From assembly GCA_902619105.1 (NCBI GenBank), contig CACNCV010000003.1:62001-126000 (forward strand): a stretch of DNA of 64,000 nt, read 5' to 3'. The translations under genes were made by a program, and so were the position numbers. The notes below the pieces were generated by a model. It was not told the DNA's origin and searched no databases. It saw nothing but the letters and a program-made list of their open reading frames with translations. Origin of the DNA: an uncultured Pelagibacteraceae bacterium (GTDB taxonomy: Bacteria > Pseudomonadota > Alphaproteobacteria > Pelagibacterales > AG-422-B15). Positions 43,631-52,977 of the stretch are shown one piece after another (positions within the stretch are counted from its first letter, which is position 1; every line of letters begins with the position of its first letter).

Positions 43631-44830
43631 ATGAATAGAGATTTAAGATTTACAGCACTAAAAAAAACCCCTTTTCACTCTAGAACAAGCTTAGCTTCAA
43701 GAACAAATAAATATTATAACTGGAACGGTTTTACTGTACCCACAGAATACTCAACAACTGAGTTGGAATATACTGCTGCTAGAAATGGCACCTCAGTTAT
43801 GGATCTCACACCTATGTGCAAATATATGATCAATGGCAGCGATGCTAATAAATTTGTTGATTATCTTGTAACAAGAGATTTATCACAGATGGAAGATAAT
43901 ACAGTAGCATACATAATTTGGTGTAATGAAGATGGTAAAGTAATGGACGATGGTACCATATTTAAATTTTCGAATACTAAATTCATGCTTTGCTGCGCAG
44001 TAAAGATCTATAATTGGCTACATGACTCTGCTGAAGGTTTTGATGTTTCTTTTGAGGATGCAACAGACACAACGGCTGCATTAGCAATCCAAGGACCTAC
44101 TTCTTGTTCAACACTAAAAAACTACGGAGCAGATGACCTTGAATTATTAAAACCATTTGGAATGAAACAATATAATATTAACGGATATGATGTTTTGATC
44201 TCACGAACAGGCTTCACAGGTGATTTAGGATATGAATTATGGACTGATCCAGCTAATGCAGAAAACATGTGGGATAGTATCATGGAAGCTGGAAAAGAAT
44301 TAAAGATAAGACCTTTTGGCATGCATGCTCTTGAGATGACAAGAATTGAAGCTGGCTTTATTCAAACCAATACTGATTTTATGGCAGCTGAAGATTCCTT
44401 AAGACCAGTGAGAATGCGTTCACCGTATGAAATTGGAATGGGTTGGCTTGTTCATCTCAATAAAGAAAGTTACTTTGTAGGCAAACGCGCTTTAAAGAAA
44501 GAAAAAGAGACAGGTAATTCTGAAAGATGTTTAGTTGGATTGGACATAGATGGCGATAAGCCCGCAGTAGGCTCTGTGATTTATAATGAAAAAAAAGAAG
44601 ATATAGGAATTGTTACCGCAGCAATGTGGTCACCTACCATGAAAAGAAACGTTGCGCTTGCGTCTCTAAAGCGTCCATATGGAATTAAGATTAAAGAAAA
44701 TATTTTTGCAGAAATTTATCACCCAGAAGAATTGGAATATAAAAAAATATGGGCAAAGTGTAAGGTTGTAAAAAGACAATTTTTTAGCCCTGAAAGACGT
44801 AACAAAGTACCTGCAGACCTTTATGAATAG
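43631..44830 (+). CDS. GcvT-family aminomethyltransferase-like protein
   Basis: The ATG at 43631 gives 399 residues; the track ORF's first 29 codons shadow the upstream gene. The protein contains the GcvT folate-binding fold: YTAARNGTSVMDLTPMCKY, SRTGFTGDLGYELWTDP and MGWLVHLNKESYFVGKRAL. GcvT, DMSP demethylase (DmdA) and the C-terminus of sarcosine or dimethylglycine dehydrogenases share it, each passing a one-carbon unit to tetrahydrofolate. Placed after two FAD oxidoreductases it probably captures formaldehyde or methylene from an N-methyl substrate; this role is inferred. A terminator follows. Confidence 0.88.
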   Translation: MNRDLRFTALKKTPFHSRTSLASRTNKYYNWNGFTVPTEYSTTELEYTAARNGTSVMDLTPMCKYMINGSDANKFVDYLVTRDLSQMEDNTVAYIIWCNEDGKVMDDGTIFKFSNTKFMLCCAVKIYNWLHDSAEGFDVSFEDATDTTAALAIQGPTSCSTLKNYGADDLELLKPFGMKQYNINGYDVLISRTGFTGDLGYELWTDPANAENMWDSIMEAGKELKIRPFGMHALEMTRIEAGFIQTNTDFMAAEDSLRPVRMRSPYEIGMGWLVHLNKESYFVGKRALKKEKETGNSERCLVGLDIDGDKPAVGSVIYNEKKEDIGIVTAAMWSPTMKRNVALASLKRPYGIKIKENIFAEIYHPEELEYKKIWAKCKVVKRQFFSPERRNKVPADLYE

Positions 44831-44852
44831 CCAAAAATAGGCTGTTTTTTTA
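44826..44852 (+). terminator. Rho-independent terminator after the GcvT-like gene
   Basis: AATAGCC (44826-44832) pairs with GGCTGTT (44840-44846, one G-U wobble) around a 7 bp loop, followed by T. It ends the first operon of the island just before the second operator. Confidence 0.7.
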
Positions 44853-44862
44853 AAATTCAATT

Positions 44863-44880
44863 ATTGAACAGCTGTTCAAT
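44863..44880 (+). promoter_or_regulatory. TetR-type operator ATTGAACAGCTGTTCAAT (perfect palindrome)
   Basis: This 18 bp perfect palindrome shares ATTGAA..TTCAAT with the site at 40436. The -35 box TTGAAC (44864-44869) lies inside it and TATACT (44887-44892) is the -10 box after 17 bp. Both operators hold the -35 box at the same offset. Confidence 0.8.
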
Positions 44881-44892
44881 ATAGGCTATACT
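44864..44892 (+). promoter_or_regulatory. Promoter of the aminotransferase operon
   Basis: TTGAAC-N17-TATACT puts transcription start within about one base of the ATG at 44898, so the mRNA is predicted to be leaderless. The promoter overlaps the palindromic operator. Confidence 0.7.
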
Positions 44893-44897
44893 TCAAT

Positions 44898-46295
44898 ATG
44901 CCCAAATCAACTTCGATTCCCGAAAAAAAAGATCTCCTTAATACTCTCGACGATAGAATTCTATACCCATGGCAGTATCTTGAGTATCGTGGTGAAGACA
45001 GCAGGACATTCATTGATAAGTCAAAAGGAATTTATCTTTACGATCAAACAGGAAGACAGCTTATTGATGGTCCTGGAGGAATGTGGAATGTTAACGTAGG
45101 ACATGGCGTAAAAGAAATTGCTGATGCTGTTTATAATCAGATTACAAGAATGCCCTACGCCAGCCCATTCACGGAGTCCACTGAGATTGCATATAACTAT
45201 GCTTCACGACTTGTTAAATATGCGCCTGGTGATCTTAAAAGAGTATTTTTCACGTCTGGAGGATCTTCAGCGGTAGACTCTGCATTAAGATTTGTAATGT
45301 TTTATAATAATGTTCGTGGGTTAAGAGATAAGAAACAAATTATCTCACGTCATGATGCATATCACGGTAGTACATTTTTAGGGGCTTCATGCTCAGGTAA
45401 AGAAAGAGATAAAAACAACTTTGATTTTGCAGATAACTTAGTCCATCATTTGTCTGCACCAAATCCGTTTAAAAAACCAGATGATTTAAGTGATGAAGAA
45501 TTCTGTGATTTAAAAGTTAAAGAGTTAGAAAATAAAATTTTAGAACTTGGTCAAGATAAGGTCGCAGCATTTATTGCAGAGCCAATCCTAGCATCAGGTG
45601 GGGTAATTGTTCCTCCTAAAGGATATCACAAAAAGACAAGAGAAATTTGTACTAAGTACGACGTTATTTATATTTCTGATGAGATAGTAACCGGATTTGG
45701 AAGGTTAGGTCATATATTCGCTTCAGAAAATTATTTCGATTTAGAACCTGATATCATCCTTTTAGCAAAAGGGATTACTTCAGGATACGTACCTTGTGGT
45801 GCAGTTGTTATTTCTGAAAAGCTTATGTCTCAACTTGATAATAAAGAAAAAGTTATATTTTCAAATGGATTTACTGACTCGGGTCACCCAGTGAGTATGG
45901 CAGCAGCAACAGCAACACTTGATTATATTGAAAAAAATAACCTCCTTGAACATGTACAGGAAGTCGGCCCTTATTTTCAATCCAAATTAAGTGAATTAAT
46001 TGATCTACCAATTGTTGGCGATGTACGTGGTGAGGGATTAATGGCGGCTGTTGAATGTGTAATCAGTAAAGAAAAAAAAGATCCTCTGAATTTACAATAC
46101 GAGATCGCTTCTCGTATCAATTCTCATTGTCAAAATCTTGGTTTAATTGTTAGGCCGCTATTTAATACGTGCGTCATGTCTCCTTCTTTGATCATCACTA
46201 AGGAACAAATAGATGATCTCGTAAGTATACTTAGAAAAGGAATTGAGTTAGCTACAGACGACATCAAGAAAGAAGGCCTTTGGTCTGCATCTTAA
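44898..46295 (+). CDS. Class III PLP-dependent aminotransferase
   Basis: The 465-residue protein has the class III motifs: SGGSSAVDSALRFVMFYNN, YHGSTFLGASCSG, AEPILASGGVIVPP, the cofactor Asp in YISDEIVTGFGRLG and the lysine in LLAKGITSGYVPCG. It is distinct from the SpuC-like enzyme at 28771. In this island the natural guess is transamination of an amine such as a polyamine or taurine-like omega-amino compound. It begins the second operon, behind the palindromic operator. It is followed by the Rieske gene after 4 bp, and the pair is likely part of one pathway. Confidence 0.9.
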   Translation: MPKSTSIPEKKDLLNTLDDRILYPWQYLEYRGEDSRTFIDKSKGIYLYDQTGRQLIDGPGGMWNVNVGHGVKEIADAVYNQITRMPYASPFTESTEIAYNYASRLVKYAPGDLKRVFFTSGGSSAVDSALRFVMFYNNVRGLRDKKQIISRHDAYHGSTFLGASCSGKERDKNNFDFADNLVHHLSAPNPFKKPDDLSDEEFCDLKVKELENKILELGQDKVAAFIAEPILASGGVIVPPKGYHKKTREICTKYDVIYISDEIVTGFGRLGHIFASENYFDLEPDIILLAKGITSGYVPCGAVVISEKLMSQLDNKEKVIFSNGFTDSGHPVSMAAATATLDYIEKNNLLEHVQEVGPYFQSKLSELIDLPIVGDVRGEGLMAAVECVISKEKKDPLNLQYEIASRINSHCQNLGLIVRPLFNTCVMSPSLIITKEQIDDLVSILRKGIELATDDIKKEGLWSAS

Positions 46296-46299
46296 AAAA

Positions 46300-47538
46300 A
46301 TGCTTGAGTTTAACCATCTGCTAAAAAACTATCAGGAGGGTAAAACCTTACCCCAAGACTTTTATACAGATTCGAATATTTTTTCCGAAGAGATGAAGCG
46401 AATTTATTTCAAACAGTGGTTAATGGTAGATCACATCAGTCGTATTCCTAATCCAGGTGATTATTTTGTTTTTGATGCCGAAAAGGAGTCCATCATAGTT
46501 ATTAGAGGAAGAGACAATGAAGTAAGAGCATTTTATAATGTTTGCACTCATCGAGGATCAAGAATTTGTTTAGATGAAGAGGGTTCAAAAAAACTTTTAG
46601 TATGTCCCTATCATGCTTGGAGTTTTTCAGCAGAAGGTGAGCTTAAAGCTGCACGCTTTATGCCGGAGGATTTTAAAAAAGAAGAGTGGGGTCTTAGAGA
46701 GTGTCATCTCAAAATTTATGAAGGATTAGTATTTATTAATTTATCTTTAGACGAACCGATGAATTTTGATGAATTCATTGAGCCCCTAAAAAAAATGATG
46801 GAATTTCATCAGACGAGTAAGTCAAAAATTGCGATAAGAAAAAAATATCCAACTCATGCAAATTTTAAATTAGTTCTTGAAAATTTTCAGGAGTGTTATC
46901 ACTGTCCCACAGCACATCCTGAGCTTTGTGCAGTACAGGACAAAGACTGGGTTGTCGCAATGGGTGCCGGAATAGGTACTGCGCCTCAAAAAGAGACTGA
47001 CGATTATTTAAATAAAATTAAACCTTGGGTCGAGGAATGTAAAAAAAATGGAACTCCGTCTGAGGTTTATCTTGAAACAGAAGAAGGATTGAAAAAAGGC
47101 TTAAACAGATATGTTGACAGAACCCCAATTGGAAACGGAAACTTATCACAAACCAAAGATGGAAAGCCAGCTTCTTCACTAATGGGACAGTTTAAAGATT
47201 TTGATGGAGGATTAACCCAAGTAAGCTTTAATCCATTTGGCTGTTGTTATTTCACAAATGATTTTGGCGTGATGTTTATTTTTAAACCCATCTCACTTCT
47301 AGAGTCTGAAGTGGAACTCATATGGCTCGTAAACGAGGAAGCTGAGGAGAATAAAGACTTTAAGCCCGAGGAAGTAAGCTATATTTGGGATGTTACTACG
47401 GCGCATGATACAACAATAATTGAAAATAACCAGGAAGGCCTTCTATCTCAGTCTTTTAAACCCGGAGTTTTATCTGAAAATGAGTCAGCGGTAACTTACT
47501 TTTATAATTGGTATTTTACCAACATGCAGTTACCATAA
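46300..47538 (+). CDS. Rieske non-heme iron oxygenase alpha subunit (GbcA/CntA-like)
   Basis: The 412-residue protein has an N-terminal Rieske domain with CTHRGSRI and CPYHAWSF (C-x-H and C-x2-H for the [2Fe-2S] cluster), and a C-terminal catalytic domain in which ENFQECYHCPTAH supplies two His and the DTTIIENNQEG stretch the Asp of the iron triad. This pattern is that of oxygenases that demethylate glycine betaine (GbcA) or split carnitine (CntA). A reductase partner (GbcB-like) is not adjacent. It follows an aminotransferase and precedes a PuuB-like FAD enzyme, so an N-methylated or quaternary amine substrate is inferred. Confidence 0.9.
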   Translation: MLEFNHLLKNYQEGKTLPQDFYTDSNIFSEEMKRIYFKQWLMVDHISRIPNPGDYFVFDAEKESIIVIRGRDNEVRAFYNVCTHRGSRICLDEEGSKKLLVCPYHAWSFSAEGELKAARFMPEDFKKEEWGLRECHLKIYEGLVFINLSLDEPMNFDEFIEPLKKMMEFHQTSKSKIAIRKKYPTHANFKLVLENFQECYHCPTAHPELCAVQDKDWVVAMGAGIGTAPQKETDDYLNKIKPWVEECKKNGTPSEVYLETEEGLKKGLNRYVDRTPIGNGNLSQTKDGKPASSLMGQFKDFDGGLTQVSFNPFGCCYFTNDFGVMFIFKPISLLESEVELIWLVNEEAEENKDFKPEEVSYIWDVTTAHDTTIIENNQEGLLSQSFKPGVLSENESAVTYFYNWYFTNMQLP

Positions 47539-47555
47539 TCTCTGAGCAAGAGAAT

Positions 47556-48911
47556 ATGAAGCAACTTTATAATAAAGATATTTACGACGTTAATAAGCCA
47601 GTTAAAAGTTATTGGGAAAAAGTCAGTCAAATAGAACAAGACAAATATCCTAAGCTCACAACTGATGAAAGCTGTGATGTTTGTGTAATAGGTGGCGGCT
47701 TTACCGGAATAAGTACAGCTTATCACATTGCAAAGAATTATAGCGGCGACGTAAGATTACTAGAGGCAGGTCATTTTGGCTTTGCAAGCAGTGCAAGGAA
47801 TGCTGGCTTTTGTTGTTTGCCTGCAACAAAACTATCGGTCAACCAACTGATTGCAAAGTTTGGCTTAGATGAAACAAAGAAATTTTTTTCTTCGCAAATT
47901 GAAGGTGTTGAACTTTTATCCTCACTTATTTCAGAAAATAATATTGAATGTGAAAAAACTGGCACTGGCAATCTAGATGTTGCTCATCACCCTGATAGCA
48001 GTGAGGAACTAAAAGAGTGGGGCAACGATCTTAAAAAATATTTTGGCATTAACACCAAGTGGATACCCAAAGAGGAGTTTGATGAAGTTGGACATCAATC
48101 AACAGAACAATTTGGAGCTGTTTTTACTGAAGCAGGATTTGCAATGAACCCAATGGCTTTTATGAATGGCTTTGCATCAGCAACTGTAGATGTGGGAGCG
48201 AAACTTCATAGTTTTTCTAGAGTGAAAAAATGGGAAAGAAACGGTTCACATAAATTAATTACAGATAGCGGATCGATTACTGCAAATAAGGTTGTTGTTG
48301 CAACAAATGGTTATACAGATGAGTCTCTTCATCCAAGTTTTGCAAATAGAATGATGCCTGTTTTATCAAATATAATTGTTACTAGAGAAATGTCAGAAGA
48401 TGAGTTCAAACTACAAAACTATAAAACTCTTAATCCAATCTGCAACTCTAGAGAGATCTTGTATTACTATAGAAGAATGCCTTCAAACAGGATGTTATTT
48501 GGAACAAGAGGTGACACCTACGGCGATGAAAAGAGCGCAGAGAGAATGCAAGAATTCATGACAAAAAAATTTCGTGGGGTATTTCCAAATTGGAATAACA
48601 TCGATATTGATCATTATTGGAGAGGCACTGTTGTTATGACACGTGACTTTGTTCCGGCATTCGGTGCATTAGAAGAAGATAAGTCTGTATATTTTTCATA
48701 CGGCTATCAAGCTAACGGTAACAATACAACTGTCTATTGTGGTAAAAAATTAGCTGAAATGATTTACGAGTCAAATAGTGGGGAGACAAACATTTCAAAA
48801 GTCTATCAGGGCCTATCACCTAAAATCCCATTTGGATTTTTAAGACTTTGGTATTTAAGATTATATTTGTGGTATGCTAATCTCACAGATAGAAGCAAAA
48901 AAGAAATATAA
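47556..48911 (+). CDS. FAD-dependent amine oxidoreductase (PuuB-like, DAO family)
   Basis: The start is ATG 47556 (451 aa), 17 bp after the Rieske stop; the track start overlaps that gene. The FAD motif is CDVCVIGGGFTGISTAYHIAK, followed by the substrate region ASSARNAGFCC, and near the end FSYGYQANGNNTTVYCGKKLAEMI. This matches gamma-glutamylputrescine oxidase (PuuB) and sarcosine oxidase-like enzymes. A PuuA-like synthetase is nearby (55637), so oxidation of a gamma-glutamylated amine is likely. It precedes the PotBCA genes and probably shares their transcript. Confidence 0.88.
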   Translation: MKQLYNKDIYDVNKPVKSYWEKVSQIEQDKYPKLTTDESCDVCVIGGGFTGISTAYHIAKNYSGDVRLLEAGHFGFASSARNAGFCCLPATKLSVNQLIAKFGLDETKKFFSSQIEGVELLSSLISENNIECEKTGTGNLDVAHHPDSSEELKEWGNDLKKYFGINTKWIPKEEFDEVGHQSTEQFGAVFTEAGFAMNPMAFMNGFASATVDVGAKLHSFSRVKKWERNGSHKLITDSGSITANKVVVATNGYTDESLHPSFANRMMPVLSNIIVTREMSEDEFKLQNYKTLNPICNSREILYYYRRMPSNRMLFGTRGDTYGDEKSAERMQEFMTKKFRGVFPNWNNIDIDHYWRGTVVMTRDFVPAFGALEEDKSVYFSYGYQANGNNTTVYCGKKLAEMIYESNSGETNISKVYQGLSPKIPFGFLRLWYLRLYLWYANLTDRSKKEI

Positions 48912-48947
48912 ATTGCATCTATTATTTATATAAATTAAAATTTTCTT

Positions 48948-49832
48948 ATGTTTCAAGCTTGGCGAAATTTATACTCTAAGAGTGATAATGCAAAAGCATA
49001 TTCATTACTGTCTCCTGCATTATTTTTAATAATTCTCGTAATGCTTATTCCTATGGCATTAATGCTAAGTTTTAGTTCTTTTACACAAGTAAGCATGATG
49101 GAGATTGATTTCACTCCCACAGTTCAGCGATACATTGACTTTTTTGAAAAAAGTTTGCTTGTCTCACTTCTCATTAAGTCGGTTAAAATATCATTTATCG
49201 TAACACTGATCACTCTTCTAACAGCGTACCCTGTATGCTATTACATAGCTTTTTATGTGAAAAAAAATAAAATGTTATGGTTAGTTTTATTAACCTTACC
49301 TTTTTGGACTTCATACCTATTAAGAGTATTTTCTTGGAAAATCATACTAGGCACTAAAGGAGTTTTCAATTCAACATTATTAGGTGCAGGCATTATTAGT
49401 GAGCCTCTTACATTTCTTATGTACTCGGAGGAAGCTGTTATTATTACTCTAACACATGCTTGGGCAGCATTTGCTTTGTTACCACTTTACGTGTCTCTTG
49501 AGAAAATAGACTTTTCATATATTGAAGCTGCAAGAGATCTCGGTTTATCAAAATTTGAAGTATTTTGGAAAGTGACATTCCCTCTATCCTTGCCAGGTGT
49601 CATTGGTGCGATTTTAATAATATTTATTCCAACTGTAGGTGATTATGTAACGCCTGCCTTAATTGGGGGTACTGAGGGAAGAATGTTATCAAATATGATC
49701 CAAGCTTATTTCGGAAAAATAAACAATATACCACTTGGAGCGGCATCAGCCACAATCATGCTGACGACCGTTATTCTTATAACAGCAATTGTCTCATACA
49801 CAACAAAAAGACTTACACAGAGGCTTTCTTAA
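48948..49832 (+). CDS. potB: Spermidine/putrescine-type ABC permease PotB
   Basis: The 294-residue inner-membrane protein has six hydrophobic segments and the ABC permease EAA loop, EAARDLGLSKFEVFWKVTFPLSLPGVIGA, near residue 200. The PTVGDYVTPALIGGTEGRMLSNMIQ stretch is a PotB family signature. With PotC it forms the channel for polyamine import or a related amine. It lies 36 bp after the FAD oxidase and 3 bp before potC. Confidence 0.92.
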   Translation: MFQAWRNLYSKSDNAKAYSLLSPALFLIILVMLIPMALMLSFSSFTQVSMMEIDFTPTVQRYIDFFEKSLLVSLLIKSVKISFIVTLITLLTAYPVCYYIAFYVKKNKMLWLVLLTLPFWTSYLLRVFSWKIILGTKGVFNSTLLGAGIISEPLTFLMYSEEAVIITLTHAWAAFALLPLYVSLEKIDFSYIEAARDLGLSKFEVFWKVTFPLSLPGVIGAILIIFIPTVGDYVTPALIGGTEGRMLSNMIQAYFGKINNIPLGAASATIMLTTVILITAIVSYTTKRLTQRLS

Positions 49833-49835
49833 ATC

Positions 49836-50645
49836 ATGAATGAAAAAAACAATTCACTGCTAGTTTACACATTAATATATTTTGGTTTTCTCTATATACC
49901 GGTTCTTTTTTTACCGATTTTCAGTTTTAATGATGCAAATTATATGTCATTTCCATTAGCAGGGTTTACCACAGATCATTATGAGGAAATGTGGTCAAAG
50001 CGGAACTTACATAAAGCTTTATGGGCGAGCGTTAAAGTTGGCGTTGTTGCAAGCGTTGTAAGTACAGCAATTGCACTTCTCGCTGCAAAGGCATTTGTTA
50101 GATATAAATTTAGGGGACAGAATGTTTCTTACGGAGCCATAATGATGCCTTTTTTAATACCAGAAATTATTTTAGCAGTATCAATATTAATTATATGGAT
50201 CAATCTTGGTTTTCCATTGGGTCTGGTTCCAGTAACAATAGGACACATATTATTTTGTACTCCATTTGCAATGTTGATATTGATTGCGCGAATAGAAGGT
50301 TTTGACTTTTCTTTAGAAGAAGCTTCACGTGATTTAGGGGAAAATGCATGGGGAACTTTTTATAGAGTATCACTACCTCTATATTTGCCAGGCATAATAG
50401 CAGCTTTATTGTTAAGCTTTATTATATCCTTCGATGAATTTATTCTGGCATTCTTTCTATCCGGCAGTGATGCTACTTTACCTATGTATATGTGGAATCA
50501 AATGCGTTTTGTAAAAAAACTTCCACATGTACTTGCTTTGGGGGCGGTGATAATTGTGTTTACTACTTTTATTGTTTTGTTAGCATTCTGGCTGAGAAAT
50601 GTTGGACAAGGCAAAGAGAAACAGGATATAGCTATTAAATTGTAA
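49836..50645 (+). CDS. potC: Spermidine/putrescine-type ABC permease PotC
   Basis: The 269-residue protein has six hydrophobic segments. The EAA loop is EASRDLGENAWGTFYRVSLPLYLPGIIAALLLSF, followed by SFDEFILAFFLSGSDATLPMYMWNQMRF, a PotC signature. It pairs with PotB. Spacing to potB is 3 bp and to potA 5 bp, so these three are one operon. The gene lacks the periplasmic binding protein on this strand; potD stands convergent downstream of potA. Confidence 0.92.
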   Translation: MNEKNNSLLVYTLIYFGFLYIPVLFLPIFSFNDANYMSFPLAGFTTDHYEEMWSKRNLHKALWASVKVGVVASVVSTAIALLAAKAFVRYKFRGQNVSYGAIMMPFLIPEIILAVSILIIWINLGFPLGLVPVTIGHILFCTPFAMLILIARIEGFDFSLEEASRDLGENAWGTFYRVSLPLYLPGIIAALLLSFIISFDEFILAFFLSGSDATLPMYMWNQMRFVKKLPHVLALGAVIIVFTTFIVLLAFWLRNVGQGKEKQDIAIKL

Positions 50646-50650
50646 GAATT

Positions 50651-51733
50651 ATGAACGAAAAATTTATTCAGATAAACGGAATTTCAAAACATTTTGGAAA
50701 TGTCAAAGCAGTTGATGATGTCTCTTTTTCAATTAAAGAAGGAGAGTTCTTTTCATTGTTGGGTCCTTCAGGATGTGGAAAAACAACTTTACTTCGATTG
50801 TTGGCAGGATTTGAATATCCAACAAATGGTAATTTATTGATCGATGGCAGTGATATCACTGCATTACCTCCTGATAAAAGACCTACAAATATGGTATTTC
50901 AAAACTATGCCATATTTCCACATATTAACGTTGAGCAAAATATAAAATTTGGATTAAGAAAACTTGGTTTGACTGATGACGAAATTAAAAAAAGAGTTGA
51001 TGATGTTTTGGCTCTTGTAAAGCTCGAGGGTTATGAGGAGAGATTCAGTGGGCAATTATCTGGTGGGCAGAGACAGCGTGTTGCGTTAGCAAGAGCTTTA
51101 GTCAGACAACCAAAAGTTCTTTTATTAGATGAGCCTCTTGGAGCGCTAGATAAAAAATTGAGAGACGAAATGCAACTTGAATTGAGAACTCTGCAAAAAG
51201 AAATTGGAATTACCTTTGTATTTGTTACTCATGATCAACAAGAGGCTATCAGTATGTCAGATAGAGTTGCTGTTATGAGTGAAGGCAAGATACAGCAACT
51301 ATCTGCTCCAAATGAACTTTATAAAAATCCAGAAAATATTTTTGTAAGTGATTTCATTGGTGAAACAAATTTTTTAAAAGCTTCTACAAAGTCAAAAGAT
51401 GGTGAGCATATAAATGTTACAATTGAAGATCTTGGTGATTTCAAGGTCAAAAATAACCTAAATATTCCAGAGAATTCATCCGACGTTGTGTGTAGTGTTC
51501 GACCTGAATCAATGATGATTTCCAGAGATAAATCTGATTGGGATATTTGCTTAGAAGCAAAAATAAATCAGACTTCCTACTTAGGAGAAATGACAAGATT
51601 TTATGTTGAGGTTTCTGGAATTAATAAAGTAATAACTGTATCATCCCAGCACTTTGATAATCAGTCATTTGAGAATAATACTTGTTTTATAAGTATCAGT
51701 TTAGAAGATATTAGCTTACTGCAAAAAAAATAG
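50651..51733 (+). CDS. potA: Spermidine/putrescine-type ABC ATPase PotA
   Basis: The 360-residue ATPase has Walker A GPSGCGKTT (~39-47), signature LSGGQRQRVALARAL, Walker B VLLLDEPLGALD and switch FVTHDQ. The C-terminal part (~240-360) is a TOBE-type regulatory domain (VRPESMMISRD). It energises import with PotB and PotC. The gene ends 5 bases before the first arm of a hairpin that mainly serves the convergent potD. Confidence 0.93.
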   Translation: MNEKFIQINGISKHFGNVKAVDDVSFSIKEGEFFSLLGPSGCGKTTLLRLLAGFEYPTNGNLLIDGSDITALPPDKRPTNMVFQNYAIFPHINVEQNIKFGLRKLGLTDDEIKKRVDDVLALVKLEGYEERFSGQLSGGQRQRVALARALVRQPKVLLLDEPLGALDKKLRDEMQLELRTLQKEIGITFVFVTHDQQEAISMSDRVAVMSEGKIQQLSAPNELYKNPENIFVSDFIGETNFLKASTKSKDGEHINVTIEDLGDFKVKNNLNIPENSSDVVCSVRPESMMISRDKSDWDICLEAKINQTSYLGEMTRFYVEVSGINKVITVSSQHFDNQSFENNTCFISISLEDISLLQKK

Positions 51734-51761
51734 CCTGCTCTCAATAAGAGAACAGGCTATT
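51723..51761 (-). terminator. Terminator between potA and potD (T run on the minus strand)
   Basis: AATAGCCTGCTCTC (51729-51742) pairs with GAGAACAGGCTATT (51748-51761), with one mismatch. On the minus strand it is followed by eight T, so it terminates potD; for potA it gives the hairpin without a T run. Confidence 0.88.
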
Positions 51762-51782
51762 AATGATTTCACAAATTTAAGA

Positions 51783-52907
51783 TTAACCGCCAGCAGTCAT
51801 TTCTGCCCACTGAGCTTCCATGTAATCCGTTACATCATCTGGTGGCATTACTGAGAATGCACCATTCGCTAAGTGTTCAGCTGGGTTTGGAGCAACTCCT
51901 CTTTCAGCTAGCTCATCTGCAGTAAGTGAGCCAAAGCCTTTTTGGTTAGAGTGTCCATAACCCCATTCGCTTAATAGATAAGCTGAAGTTTCGGCACTAG
52001 TTGCAGCGTTAATCATGTCATAAGCAACATCTAGATTTGCACCTGTTGCAATTGCAAGTCCGCATGCCCATGTCATTGTACCTTCAACAGGACGCATCAT
52101 TGGGTAACCAGTCTCCCATGATGTTTCATTCCAACAAATTGAAGCCCAGACCTCTTCGTTTCCAATTGCTTCAGCAATAGAAGCAGAGTCAGCGAAGAAT
52201 GTTCTAATGTTTCCATTATCTCTGAGTTCACGGAACTTATTGATACCTTGATCAATAGCCGCTTTATTTAATTGGTTAATGTCCTTAATGTCTGTTCCTA
52301 GATAGTGCATCATCAAGAATAAACTATCGGCAGCACTATCAAGTACTCCAATTTTACCTTTCATTCTTGGATCTTCTAAGAGATATAGACTTTCATTACC
52401 TGGTTGCATCCAAGTGACTTTATCAGTGTTGTACACAATACTTGTGTCTCCCCAGTCAACCGGTGCAAAATAGTTTTGTCCGTTAACTATACCACTTGGT
52501 AAGTCTCTAACTTCTGGGAACATATCTCCCCAGTTTTCTAATCTTGATGTGTCAAGTGGCTGAATAACACCAGCTCTTACCCATCGTGCAATTTCACCTT
52601 GGCAAGGCCAAGCAACATCAACTTCAAAACCAGCTTTTAATTTTTGAAGACCTTCTTCCGCATCTCCAAAAGTTGAATATTCTGGTGATCCGTGAGCTTC
52701 AACATATGGTCCAAATAGACCATCGTCATCATAACCGCCCCAAACAAAAGCACGTCCAGTAGCTGCAAATGCATTAGTAGCAGGAACAAGACCGGATGTT
52801 AAACCTAGAACACCAGCTGCACCCATACCCTTTACAAAAGACCTACGACTTACCTTGCCTTCACGCAAGTTATCAATGAACTTTTTAGTTACATCGTATT
52901 TTGGCAT
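51783..52907 (-). CDS. potD: Spermidine/putrescine-type ABC substrate-binding protein with Tat signal
   Basis: The 374-residue product has a twin-arginine signal, SRRSFVKGMGAAGVLGLTSGLVPATNAFA, so it appears to be exported folded. The mature part is a PotD/PotF-type periplasmic binding protein: EGLQKLKAGFEVDVAWPCQGEIARWVRAGVIQPLD, FAPVDWGDTSIVYN and SICWNETSW. It should deliver an amine to PotBC. It is unusual that the gene is convergent to potBCA rather than first in the operon, so dosage is controlled separately. No lipobox is visible. It has its own promoter region to the right. Confidence 0.9.
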   Translation of the reverse strand: MPKYDVTKKFIDNLREGKVSRRSFVKGMGAAGVLGLTSGLVPATNAFAATGRAFVWGGYDDDGLFGPYVEAHGSPEYSTFGDAEEGLQKLKAGFEVDVAWPCQGEIARWVRAGVIQPLDTSRLENWGDMFPEVRDLPSGIVNGQNYFAPVDWGDTSIVYNTDKVTWMQPGNESLYLLEDPRMKGKIGVLDSAADSLFLMMHYLGTDIKDINQLNKAAIDQGINKFRELRDNGNIRTFFADSASIAEAIGNEEVWASICWNETSWETGYPMMRPVEGTMTWACGLAIATGANLDVAYDMINAATSAETSAYLLSEWGYGHSNQKGFGSLTADELAERGVAPNPAEHLANGAFSVMPPDDVTDYMEAQWAEMTAGG

Positions 52908-52977
52908 AATTAATTATCCTTTTTTTTGTTTAATCTGAAAAAATTGTACACCTCTGGGTAAACTGGTCAATACTATA

